From contig CAUJKG010000105.1 of the NCBI GenBank assembly GCA_963205465.1, positions 1 to 15,686 on the forward strand: 15,686 nucleotides of DNA, read 5' to 3'. This document shows positions 6,963-14,633 of this stretch, piece after piece (position 1 is the first letter of the stretch; the number at the start of each line of letters is the position of its first letter). The translations under genes were made by a program, and so were the position numbers. The notes beneath the pieces are model-generated. The model saw only the letters and a program-made list of their open reading frames with translations, was not told where the DNA came from and ran no database searches. This stretch comes from Pseudomonadota bacterium. Its GTDB lineage: Bacteria; Pseudomonadota; Alphaproteobacteria; Rhizobiales; Xanthobacteraceae.

Positions 6963-8794
6963 GCAGCCCGATCCAGTTTCTCGATTTCGTCGATCATGCT
7001 CGAAATGAGCTTCAGGCCCGTCTGCCAGAACGCTGGATCGCGCGCGTCGAGACCAAAGGGCTTCAAGAGTTCCGAGTGATGCTTGGTGCCCCCGGCTGCC
7101 AACATCGCGAGATAGCGGTCGGCGAAGCCGGCATCCGACTTCTCGTAGACCGCATAGAGCGAATTCACGAGGCAATCGCCGAAGGCATAAGCATAGACAT
7201 AGAACGGCGCATGCACGAAGTGGCCGATATAGGCCCAATACGTTTCATAGCCTTCGCCGAGATGGATCGCAGGTCCGAGACTTTCGCCCTGCACGCTCAT
7301 CCATAGCTCTGAGATTTTTTCCGGCGTGAGTTCGCCGTTCTTGCGCTCGGTATGAAGCTTGCGCTCGAAGGAATAGAACGCGATCTGCCGGATCACCGTA
7401 TTGATCATGTCCTCGACCTTCTGGACGAGCATGGCCTTCTTCTGTGCGGGATCGGCCTTGGCCAGCAGCGCGCGGAAGGTCAGCATCTCGCCGAAGACGG
7501 ATGCGGTTTCGGCCAAGGTCAGCGGCGTCGGCGCCATCAGCGCGCCATTGGGCGCCGCCAGCACCTGATGCACGCCGTGACCGAGTTCGTGCGCGAGCGT
7601 CATCACGTCCCGCGGCTTGCCCATGTAGTTCAAGAGCACATAAGGATGCGCCGACGGCACGGTCGGATGCGCAAACGCCCCCGACGCCTTGCCCGGGCGC
7701 ACCGGCGCGTCGATCCAGTTCTTGTCGAAGAAATCCTGCGCGATGCCGGCCATGCGCGGCGAGAAGGCGGCATAGGCGGAAAGCACCGTGTCTTTGGCTT
7801 CCGGCCAGGCGATGGTGCGCTGCTCGACTTTCGGCAGCGGCGCGTTGCGGTCCCAGTGTTCGAGTTTGTCTTTGCCGAACCACTTCGCCTTCAACTTGTA
7901 ATAGCGATGCGACACCGAAGGGAACGAGGCGCGCACCGCCTCCACCAGCGCATCGACCACTTCGCGCTCGACGCGGTTGGAAAGGTGGCGGGCGTCGGCG
8001 ATGTCCTGAAACCCGCGCCAGCGGTCGGAAATTTCCTTGTCCTTCGCGAGCACGTTGGTGATCAGCGTGAAGGTCGAAAGATTCTGCCGGAATACATTGG
8101 CGAGCGCACCGGCCGCTTTCGCGCGCTTGATCTCGTCGGCATCCTGCAACATCGTCAGCGTCGGCTCGAGCGTAAGCCGCTCGCCATCGATCTCGAAGCG
8201 CAGACCGGCAACGGTTTCGTCGAACAGGCGATTCCACGCGCCGCGTCCGGTCATGGACTTTTCGTGAAACAGAAGCTCGATCTGGTCGTCGAGCTGATAG
8301 GGCTTCTCGCGCCGGGTATCTTCGACCCACGGCCGGTAGTGCCCGAAGATCGGGTCTTCGAGCGCGCGCTCGATCAACACGTCGTCGATACGGTTGAGCT
8401 CCAGCGTGAAGAACAGCAGATGCGACGAGATCGAGGTGATGCGCTCGAACACATCGCCATAGAACTTGCCGCGCTTCGGATCGCTCGTGTTGCCGGCGCG
8501 CGTGAGACCCGCAAAGGATGCAAGCCGCCCGAGCAGATCCTCGATCGCCTCGTAACGGCGCACGGCGGCGCCGAGGGTCGCACCTGCCGAAGGCGACTTC
8601 GCGATCTCGCCGAGCTTGCCCTTGAATTCCTTCTCGAAGGCGACCGCATCGGCGTCCGCCTTGGCCAGATCCGCCTGCACTTTCGGATCGTCGATGGAGG
8701 CATAGAGGTCCGAGAGATTCCACTCCGGCAACGCACCCAAGGGACCGGTTGCGGGGGCGGAAGAAGAGGCCGGATTCTCGAAAGCAATTTTCAT
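6959..8794 (-). CDS. pepF: M3-family oligoendopeptidase (PepF-type)
   Basis: Zinc metallopeptidase of 611 residues that cuts short peptides in the cytoplasm. LAHELGHGVHQ carries the HExxH site (His402, Glu403, His406), and Glu429 in LTLAETASVFGEM is the probable third zinc ligand. The N-terminal half is helical (EWNLSDLYASIDDP at the start is typical of PepF/M3B proteins). The C-terminal part has HLGEGYETYWAYIGHFVHAP, which would form the substrate site. The length is normal. I chose ATG at 8794 (MKIAFENP): AGGAG lies 10 bases upstream and sits inside the extension that the ATG at 8818 would add. The stop overlaps the next gene by 4 bases, and the upstream gene ends 27 bases before the start. 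Confidence 0.93.
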   Translation of the reverse strand: MKIAFENPASSSAPATGPLGALPEWNLSDLYASIDDPKVQADLAKADADAVAFEKEFKGKLGEIAKSPSAGATLGAAVRRYEAIEDLLGRLASFAGLTRAGNTSDPKRGKFYGDVFERITSISSHLLFFTLELNRIDDVLIERALEDPIFGHYRPWVEDTRREKPYQLDDQIELLFHEKSMTGRGAWNRLFDETVAGLRFEIDGERLTLEPTLTMLQDADEIKRAKAAGALANVFRQNLSTFTLITNVLAKDKEISDRWRGFQDIADARHLSNRVEREVVDALVEAVRASFPSVSHRYYKLKAKWFGKDKLEHWDRNAPLPKVEQRTIAWPEAKDTVLSAYAAFSPRMAGIAQDFFDKNWIDAPVRPGKASGAFAHPTVPSAHPYVLLNYMGKPRDVMTLAHELGHGVHQVLAAPNGALMAPTPLTLAETASVFGEMLTFRALLAKADPAQKKAMLVQKVEDMINTVIRQIAFYSFERKLHTERKNGELTPEKISELWMSVQGESLGPAIHLGEGYETYWAYIGHFVHAPFYVYAYAFGDCLVNSLYAVYEKSDAGFADRYLAMLAAGGTKHHSELLKPFGLDARDPAFWQTGLKLISSMIDEIEKLDRAA

Positions 8795-8821
8795 CGGGAA
8801 GGAACTCCTGCAATCCATTTT

Positions 8822-9439
8822 CTATCGCAAGGCAACGCTCTCGTGCCAGTGCGGTTCGTAGCCGCGAGCCAGCACCTCGGTAATGGCGGGAGGCGTCAGC
8901 ATCATGGCGCGCCCCTTGGGCCGCGCAATCGCCTCGACGTATCCGCCTGGCGACCAGCGCAGCAGATGCTTTCCGTTTACGGCAAAGGCGTCGTCCCCCG
9001 AAAGCGTGACGAAGGCGCCGTCTGGCAGGTCCTCGAGCCGAACCGGATGCAGGCGCTTCGTGCGGCCGTCGTCACTGATTCGCTCGGCATGAAGGCGCAG
9101 ATCCATTTCCGATGCGCCCGCCCGCCTGTCCCCGCCTGCAAACTTTTCCGCGAAGCGCACTGCGTCGGCGCGGCGGCATTCGAAACAGGGCCGGTGCCCG
9201 GCCGCGAGCGCGGTCGGCTCGTCGAGAAAAAACAGCTCGGTATAGGAGCGGCCCCAGACGTCGCGCTGCCGCCCCTTGAAGGAGAGCACGCAGCAGATCC
9301 ACGCCCTGGAGACGAAACGGCGGCGGCCGAGCGTCTTGTCGTCGCGATGAAACCGGCCGCCGCGATTGCCGAAGAAATTTCCGCGCGCCGGTGCCGCGAA
9401 CAATTCGCCGAAAGGAGAGACGCGGTTCTGCAGGGGCAT
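8822..9439 (-). CDS. Conserved unknown protein with an Ada-like Cys zinc site
   Basis: 205 residues, no assigned function. The middle reads RAWICCVLSFKGRQRDVWG (Cys49, Cys50), then YTELFFLDEPTALAAGHRP and CFECRRADA (Cys85, Cys88). The order of a Cys pair, an FF..A.ALAAGHRPCxxCR stretch and the spacing resemble the zinc-binding N-terminal domain of the Ada DNA-repair protein, but no AraC or methyltransferase domain follows. The C-terminal half (GAFVTLSGDDAFAVNGKHLL, then RWSPGGYVEA) looks like a small beta domain. I recall similar unannotated proteins in many proteobacteria. The ATG at 9439 has no clear ribosome site. It is probably the first gene of a unit with pepF (27-base gap). Confidence 0.75.
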   Translation of the reverse strand: MPLQNRVSPFGELFAAPARGNFFGNRGGRFHRDDKTLGRRRFVSRAWICCVLSFKGRQRDVWGRSYTELFFLDEPTALAAGHRPCFECRRADAVRFAEKFAGGDRRAGASEMDLRLHAERISDDGRTKRLHPVRLEDLPDGAFVTLSGDDAFAVNGKHLLRWSPGGYVEAIARPKGRAMMLTPPAITEVLARGYEPHWHESVALR

Positions 9440-9475
9440 GACGAATAAGGGGATAGTACTGTCTCTAACCGAAAG

Positions 9476-9486
9476 GATTCAGACTC
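9476..9486. promoter_or_regulatory. Pair of GANTC (CcrM-type) sites in a divergent promoter region
   Basis: GATTC (9476-9480) and GACTC (9482-9486) are separated by one base, in the 110-base spacer between the two divergent genes. GANTC is the target of the cell-cycle methylase CcrM in alphaproteobacteria. A regulatory role is inference. Confidence 0.35.
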
Positions 9487-9505
9487 TCTTAACGCGCGTC
9501 AACCA

Positions 9506-9526
9506 ATGTGCCCCGAAACGGCACAT
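9506..9526. promoter_or_regulatory. Inverted repeat, candidate operator of the sigma-54-type regulator
   Basis: ATGTGCC (9506-9512) and GGCACAT (9520-9526) are perfect inverted 7-base arms with 7 bases between them, 24 bases before the regulator start codon. The size and symmetry suit a dimer of a Fis-type HTH protein, so autoregulation is a reasonable guess. It could also be a stem in the leader RNA. Confidence 0.5.
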
Positions 9527-9549
9527 CTGGTCGCCGTGAGGGGTTAGTC

Positions 9550-11052
9550 ATGGGCGCGCGTATTCTGGTGGTGGACGACGATCCGGTACAGCGCCGGCTG
9601 CTCGAAGCGATGATCAAGCGCTTCGACTACGAGCCGGTGATGACCGAAGGCGCGGAAGCCGCCCTGAAGCTCATCGACGGACCGGATGGCAGCACCATCG
9701 CATGCATCGTGCTTGATCTCGTGATGCCCGACCTCGACGGCATGGGCATGCTGAGCAAGCTGCGCGAACGCGGCAACCGCATTCCGGTGATCGTGCAGAC
9801 CGGACAAGGCTCGATCGACACGGTCGTTTCCGCCATGCGCGCGGGCGCGATCGACTTCTGCGTGAAGCCGGTCGGCGCCGAGCGACTGCAGGTTTCGCTC
9901 AGGAACGCGCTGGCGCAGGCAACGCTCGCCGACGAAGTGCGCCGCATGCAGAAATCGGCCGACGGCCGCCTCGCGCTCAAGGATCTTTCGACCAAGAGCC
10001 CGCGTATGCAGGCCGCGCTGACGCTCGCGGAGAAGGCGGCAGCGTCCGACATTCCGGTGCTGATCGAAGGCGAGTCCGGCACCGGCAAGGAATTGTTTGC
10101 CCGCGCGATCCATGCGGCGGGACCGCGCGCGAAGAAGCCCTTCGTCGCGGTGAACTGCGGCGCGATCCCCGCGAACCTCGTCGAGTCGATTCTCTTCGGC
10201 CACGAGAAGGGCTCCTTCACGGGGGCTGCGGAAAAGCAGATCGGCAAATTCCTGGAAGCCGATGGCGGCACACTCTTCCTCGACGAGATCGGTGAACTAC
10301 CAGCCGACACGCAGGTGAAATTGCTGCGCGCGCTGCAGGAGGGCGAGATCGACCCGGTCGGCGCGCGCAAGCCGGTCAAGGTCGATTTCCGTCTCGTTTC
10401 CGCGACCAACCGCGACCTGATGGCCGCGGTGCGCGCGGGCACCTTCCGCGAAGACCTGTTCTATCGTTTGCATATTTACCCGGTAACGCTGCCGCCTTTG
10501 CGTGAGCGCATGGAAGACATGCCCGATCTCGTGAAGCGCTTCGTCGCCCGCTTCGCGGCCGAGGAAGGCAAGCGCGTGCGCTCCGTCTCGGCCGAAGCGA
10601 TGAACATGCTCGCCGGCTACAAATGGCCGGGCAACGTGCGCCAGCTGGAGAACACCGTCTTCCGCGCCGTGGTGCTCGCCAATGCCGACGAGATCGGCGT
10701 GAGCGAATTTCCGCAAGTTGCCGGACAGGTGCCGGGCTACGAGCAGGCCGCGCTGCATGCGGCACCGCCGTCCATCCCCTCGCCCTCCACGCAGCCGGCC
10801 GCACCGCTGATCGTCGCGGAAGAGCAGCCGGAAACACCCGCGCGCGACCAGCTCGAACTGGTCGACTTCCATGGCCACGTCCGCGCCATGGAGGCGCTGG
10901 AGGCGGATATCATCCGCTTCACGATCTCCCACTACCGGGGACGGATGACCGAAGTCGCCCGGCGGCTCGGCATCGGCCGCTCCACGCTCTATCGCAAGCT
11001 CAAGGAACTGGGGCTCGAGGACGAGACCGGAGCCGATCACGGGAATTTGTGA
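9550..11052 (+). CDS. Sigma-54-type response regulator (receiver, AAA+, Fis HTH)
   Basis: 500 residues in NtrC-like order. The receiver domain (about 4-120) has acidic residues 9-11, phosphoacceptor Asp56 in VLDLVMPDLDG, Thr84 and Lys106. The AAA+ domain has Walker A GESGTGKE (174-181), a sigma-54 contact loop that reads GSFTGA (221-226) in place of GAFTGA, and Walker B GGTLFLDE (Asp245, Glu246). A linker rich in Ala and Pro leads to the Fis-type helix-turn-helix at 466-485 (VARRLGIGRSTLYRKLKELG). It would activate sigma-54 promoters on phosphorylation. No histidine kinase is in the window. The ATG at 9550 is preceded by GAGGGG at a 6-base gap; the in-frame GTG at 9508 lies inside an inverted repeat and was rejected. 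Confidence 0.93.
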   Translation: MGARILVVDDDPVQRRLLEAMIKRFDYEPVMTEGAEAALKLIDGPDGSTIACIVLDLVMPDLDGMGMLSKLRERGNRIPVIVQTGQGSIDTVVSAMRAGAIDFCVKPVGAERLQVSLRNALAQATLADEVRRMQKSADGRLALKDLSTKSPRMQAALTLAEKAAASDIPVLIEGESGTGKELFARAIHAAGPRAKKPFVAVNCGAIPANLVESILFGHEKGSFTGAAEKQIGKFLEADGGTLFLDEIGELPADTQVKLLRALQEGEIDPVGARKPVKVDFRLVSATNRDLMAAVRAGTFREDLFYRLHIYPVTLPPLRERMEDMPDLVKRFVARFAAEEGKRVRSVSAEAMNMLAGYKWPGNVRQLENTVFRAVVLANADEIGVSEFPQVAGQVPGYEQAALHAAPPSIPSPSTQPAAPLIVAEEQPETPARDQLELVDFHGHVRAMEALEADIIRFTISHYRGRMTEVARRLGIGRSTLYRKLKELGLEDETGADHGNL

Positions 11053-11102
11053 CGTCTCTTGCGTTGCCGCGCGGTAACAGAGGCAGGCTATTTCGGAACG
11101 AT

Positions 11103-11137
11103 CACCCGTCCGGGGTACTTGTACCCTTGATCGGGTG
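11103..11137. promoter_or_regulatory. Nested inverted repeat upstream of the L,D-transpeptidase gene
   Basis: Inner arms GGGTAC (11113-11118) and GTACCC (11121-11126) are 2 bases apart. Outer arms CACCCG (11103-11108) and CGGGTG (11132-11137) flank them with 4- and 5-base spacers. It lies in the 134-base spacer, 49 bases before the ATG. No T-run follows, so it is not an ordinary terminator of the regulator gene. It may be an operator or a leader hairpin. Confidence 0.5.
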
Positions 11138-11186
11138 GGCCACCGCTGCCACAAGCGATGCAACAGATATTTTGCGGGAGATTGGA

Positions 11187-13097
11187 ATGAACCCGAGCAG
11201 GCATTTTGGCCTCGTTTCGCGTGGTCTTTTGGTAGGCGCGGCACTTTTCGCATTCGCGCCGGCGGCCTTCGCGCAGAGCAGCGATGCCGACCCGGTCAAG
11301 GCGATCCCCGAACCGGAAGTCGCAGCCCCGAGCGGTCTCGAAGCGCCGCAAGCTGCACCCGCGCCCCAGCCGCAGACCACTGCTCCCGCAGCGGTACCCG
11401 CGCCGGCTCCCGCGCCTGCCGCCTACGTGCCGTCGGAAGAAACCAAGAAGCTGACCGGCCGCAAACTCATCGACGCCCCGCTCGCCAATCTCGCGACCGC
11501 TGACGCCGCCATTGCCGAAAAGATCCGCGAACTGATCGCGACCAAGGGCGAGCGCTTCTTCTCCAACAAGGAAGAGCGCGATGCGGCGGAAGTGTTCTAC
11601 CGCGACCGCGGCTTCCAGCCGCTCTGGACCGAGAACGGCAAGGTCACGCCGCGGACCACGGCCGTCATCCGCTATCTCGCCAAGGTCGACGAAGACGGCC
11701 TCCAGCCCGCCGATTACGTGGCCCCCGATTTCTCCGCAGTCGAAGCCGACAAACTCGCCGAAGCCGAACTGGCCTATACCGGCGAAGTGCTCGACTTTGT
11801 GCGTCACGCCTCGCAAGGCCGCATTCATCCGTCGCGCACCTTCAAGGATGTCGAGTACAAGCACGACAATCTCGCGCCGCTGGACAGCCTGACCAAGATC
11901 GCGACCGCTACCAATGTCGCCGACACGCTCGCCGGATTCCATCCGCCGCATGAGCAGTACAAACTCCTAAAGGCGAAGCTCGCCGAAATTCGCGCGAAGA
12001 AGGAAGCCGAGCCGATCCGCATCCCGACCGGCCAGGTGCTGCGCTTCAACGCGAAAGCGAAGAAGCATCAGGCCGACAACCGCGTGCCGCTTCTGCGCGA
12101 GCGCCTCGGCCTGACGGCCAAGGAAGACAAGTTCTACGACGAAGACCTCGCCGAAGCGGTCAAGCAGTTCCAGAAGACCGCCAAGCGCAAGGTCGATGGC
12201 GTGCTCACGAACGACGTCGTCGCCGCGCTGAACCCGGCGAATACCGAGAAGACCGAAGACATCATCCTCGCGAACATGGAACGCTGGCGCTGGATCGCCC
12301 GCGATCTCGGCAAGTCGCACATCATCACCAGCATCCCGGGCTACTATCTGCGCGTGATGGATAACGGCAAGGAAGTCTGGGAGACCCGCATCGTCGTCGG
12401 CCTGCCGAACAAGGTGACGCCGATCACGACCCAGGAGATGAAGTTCATCACGGTCAACCCGACCTGGAACGTGCCGCCGTCGATCATCGCCAACGAATAT
12501 CTGCCGGCGCTGCGGCAGGACCCCGACGCGCTGTCACGCATCGGCCTGCGCGTGACCACGCGGCCAGACGGCTCGATCCACGTCTATCAGCCGCCGGGAG
12601 ACGCGAACGCGCTCGGACGGCTCCGCTTCAATTTCCCGAACAAGTTCCTGGTCTATCAACACGACACGCCGACCAAGCATCTGTTCGCGCATGAACACCG
12701 CGCCTACAGCCACGGCTGCATGCGCGTGCAGGACCCGCTGAAATACGCCGAAGTGCTGCTCAACATCGCGCGTCCCGGCGAAGGCTGGACGCAGGAGAAG
12801 ATCCGCAAGATGTACGGCGGCGCCGAGCAGAACATCGACTTCAAGAACAAGATTCCGGTCCACATCATCTACAACACGGCCGAAGTCGAGGACGGCAACC
12901 TGATCATCCGCCGCGACATCTACAAGATCGACGCCGCGACGATTAAGAACCTCAAGGCGACCGGCAACGAGCGCCGCCAGCTCGAGGTCGCGATCCGCCA
13001 CGTCGATCCGTCGCCGTCCCGCCAGTCGCTGCGGCTCGAGAGCCACAACCAGAACCGCAGCGTAGGTTTCGACCTGTTCGGCATTTTCCGCCGCTAA
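11187..13097 (+). CDS. Secreted YcbB/LdtD-like L,D-transpeptidase
   Basis: 636 residues. It begins with a signal peptide (hydrophobic 13-26, cleavage likely after AFA at 27-29). A Pro/Ala-rich linker to about residue 90 follows, then a scaffold domain, a peptidoglycan-binding domain 1 insert (about 295-350, with LAEAVKQFQ and VDGVLTNDVVAALN) and a YkuD catalytic domain. The catalytic motif is HRAYSHGCMRVQDP with His509, Cys511 and Arg513. The size and order fit E. coli LdtD (YcbB), which makes 3-3 crosslinks between diaminopimelate residues in the periplasm. The ATG at 11187 has GGGAG 6 bases upstream. The frame is open far upstream, but those codons lie within the regulator gene and give Arg-rich nonsense. 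It is followed by a terminator. Confidence 0.95.
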   Translation: MNPSRHFGLVSRGLLVGAALFAFAPAAFAQSSDADPVKAIPEPEVAAPSGLEAPQAAPAPQPQTTAPAAVPAPAPAPAAYVPSEETKKLTGRKLIDAPLANLATADAAIAEKIRELIATKGERFFSNKEERDAAEVFYRDRGFQPLWTENGKVTPRTTAVIRYLAKVDEDGLQPADYVAPDFSAVEADKLAEAELAYTGEVLDFVRHASQGRIHPSRTFKDVEYKHDNLAPLDSLTKIATATNVADTLAGFHPPHEQYKLLKAKLAEIRAKKEAEPIRIPTGQVLRFNAKAKKHQADNRVPLLRERLGLTAKEDKFYDEDLAEAVKQFQKTAKRKVDGVLTNDVVAALNPANTEKTEDIILANMERWRWIARDLGKSHIITSIPGYYLRVMDNGKEVWETRIVVGLPNKVTPITTQEMKFITVNPTWNVPPSIIANEYLPALRQDPDALSRIGLRVTTRPDGSIHVYQPPGDANALGRLRFNFPNKFLVYQHDTPTKHLFAHEHRAYSHGCMRVQDPLKYAEVLLNIARPGEGWTQEKIRKMYGGAEQNIDFKNKIPVHIIYNTAEVEDGNLIIRRDIYKIDAATIKNLKATGNERRQLEVAIRHVDPSPSRQSLRLESHNQNRSVGFDLFGIFRR

Positions 13098-13129
13098 ACG
13101 CTCCGGAAAACATCGAAAATTCCAAGCAA

Positions 13130-13160
13130 AACGGGGGCCTTTGGGCCCCCGTTAACGTTT
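13130..13160 (+). terminator. Terminator-like hairpin after the L,D-transpeptidase gene
   Basis: AACGGGGGCC (13130-13139) pairs perfectly with GGCCCCCGTT (13144-13153) across a TTTG loop. The following bases (AACGTTT) hold only a short T-run, so termination may be incomplete. It starts 33 bases after the stop at 13097 and separates the transpeptidase from the DUF882 gene. Confidence 0.75.
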
Positions 13161-13224
13161 GCGTGAAGGACGGCGACATTTCGCCACTTTCCCCTCCTAG
13201 GCAGATATTTAGTCGGGGCACTTA

Positions 13225-13245
13225 CGGTCAACACGACGTTAACCG
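13225..13245. promoter_or_regulatory. Inverted repeat, candidate operator of the DUF882 gene
   Basis: CGGTCAAC (13225-13232), 5 bases, then GTTAACCG (13238-13245): 8-base inverted arms with one mismatch. It lies 80 bases before the likely TTG start, where a promoter would be expected. The rest of the 228-base spacer holds the terminator and no other clear signal. Confidence 0.4.
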
Positions 13246-13325
13246 AACCCGGCAAGACTGCGTAAAGGCTGCTTCACGTGCCCGGCGGGGGCCGCTAATT
13301 GAGGCAGTGAGGGACGGGTTCGTAC

Positions 13326-14633
13326 TTGCCGAAGTTCAGTTTGTTTGCCGCGTCACGCGACTGGAAGGCTTGCCGCACGATCGGAGCGATCGGCGCTGCT
13401 GTAATCGCGCTCACGCTTTCGACCACGAACCTGCAGAGCGTGGTCGCCAATGGCGACACCCGCACGCTCTCCTTCTTCCATACCCATTCCAAGGAATCGA
13501 TCACCGTCACCTTCAAGGTGAACGGCCGCTACGACGAGAGCGGGCTCGCGAAGCTCAATCATTTCCTGCGCGACTGGCGCAACCAGAAGATGACGAAGAT
13601 GAATCCGCATCTCTTCGACATCCTGTGGGAAGTGAACCGCGACACCGGCGGCAAGGAGCCGATCCAGATCATCTCCTCTTATCGCTCGCCCGAAACCAAC
13701 GCCATGCTGCGTTCGCGTTCGAGCGGGGTCGCGCAATTCAGCCAGCACATGCTGGGCAACGCCATCGACTTCCGCATTCCGGGCGTGCCGATCGCGGCGC
13801 TGCGCGCCGCGGGGCTCAGGCTCGAACGCGGCGGCGTCGGCTTCTATCCCGGCTCGGACTTCGTCCACATGGACACCGGCTCGATCCGCCACTGGCCGCG
13901 CATGACGCGCGATCAGCTCGCGCGCGTCGTCCCCGACGGCAAAACCGTACATATGCCGAGCGACGGCGGACCGATGAAGAACTATCAGCTCGCCGCCGCC
14001 GAATTGCAGCGCCGTGGCCAGTTCGGCGAGCGCACGCGCGGCCCGGTCACGACCGCCTCCGTCGCCGCCGTGCCAGAAGCAAAAGGCCTGCAGCGCTTTA
14101 TCTCGTCGATCTTCAAGACCAACCCCACCGAAGCCGATGCGGACGCCGACGAAGACGTCAAACAGCAACCGCAGCAGCGCGTGAGCCCCGCCCGCACGCA
14201 GGTTGCCTCCGCGAGCCCGCAGGCGATCCTCCCTGCCGTCGCGCGCGAAGAGCAGCCGAAGCAGCGCCTGCAATGGCAGACCGGCCCCTCGGCCGCGCAG
14301 GAAAACGAGAGCGACGCTCCCACGACCTTTGCTTATGCCAATCCGAACGAGCGCCGTTTCCCGCCGGCGATCCATCCGCAGGCGAAACTGACCGCGGTGC
14401 CTTTCGCAGCCGGCGCGCACCGGCTCCATGCCGGCTTCGCGAGCGAGCGCACGCCCGCAATGAAGCATCCCGCGAATGCGAGCGGGTTCGCCATGCCGGT
14501 TTCGGCGATGGTTGAAAACAGCTTCGGCGAATTCCGGCCGAAGCAGCTGGCAGCCAACAGCTTCCAGCGCGACCGCATTCGGGTGAACGTCGTCGGTTTC
14601 GACGCGAGCGCAGCACATACCGCCGCGCGCTAG
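13326..14633 (+). CDS. Secreted DUF882/YcbK (MepK-like) M15-type peptidase with long C-terminal extension
   Basis: 435 residues. A signal peptide or signal anchor (about 11-42) is followed by the DUF882 domain (about 45-205). Zinc-site residues are His141 and Asp148 in FSQHMLGNAIDF and His181 in DFVHMDTG; SSYRSPETNAMLR precedes them, as in M15-type peptidases. E. coli YcbK (MepK) is an endopeptidase that cuts 3-3 and 4-3 crosslinks, and its gene lies beside ycbB, the same pairing as here. The last 200 residues or so are low complexity (Asp/Glu, Gln, Pro, Ala) with no recognised domain. An in-frame TGA at 13308 limits the start; no ATG exists before the signal sequence, so TTG at 13326 is chosen, with AGGG 12 bases upstream. 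TTG at 13341 is a second choice. Confidence 0.85.
   Translation: MPKFSLFAASRDWKACRTIGAIGAAVIALTLSTTNLQSVVANGDTRTLSFFHTHSKESITVTFKVNGRYDESGLAKLNHFLRDWRNQKMTKMNPHLFDILWEVNRDTGGKEPIQIISSYRSPETNAMLRSRSSGVAQFSQHMLGNAIDFRIPGVPIAALRAAGLRLERGGVGFYPGSDFVHMDTGSIRHWPRMTRDQLARVVPDGKTVHMPSDGGPMKNYQLAAAELQRRGQFGERTRGPVTTASVAAVPEAKGLQRFISSIFKTNPTEADADADEDVKQQPQQRVSPARTQVASASPQAILPAVAREEQPKQRLQWQTGPSAAQENESDAPTTFAYANPNERRFPPAIHPQAKLTAVPFAAGAHRLHAGFASERTPAMKHPANASGFAMPVSAMVENSFGEFRPKQLAANSFQRDRIRVNVVGFDASAAHTAAR

Noticed and set aside
7352..9448. 698-residue open frame on the plus strand opposite pepF
   Set aside because: It is rich in Arg, His, Asp and Gly with no domain, and lies antisense to pepF and its neighbour, which have clear motifs. 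Long antisense frames are common in GC-rich DNA.
9440..9505. Sigma-70-type promoter on the minus strand with TTGACG near 9495-9502
   Set aside because: The -35 like match is fair, but the sequence 17 bases on (AATCCT) matches only half of a -10 element, too weak to list as a feature.
10623..11186. Upstream extension of the L,D-transpeptidase frame
   Set aside because: It overlaps the HTH end of the regulator, is Arg/Ala nonsense, and would bury the signal peptide that begins at 11187.
11053..11186. Sigma-54 promoter for the L,D-transpeptidase gene
   Set aside because: I looked for a GG-N10-GC pattern with the TTGC element; only weak partial matches such as TGGGCCACCGCTGCC exist, without the TTGC part.
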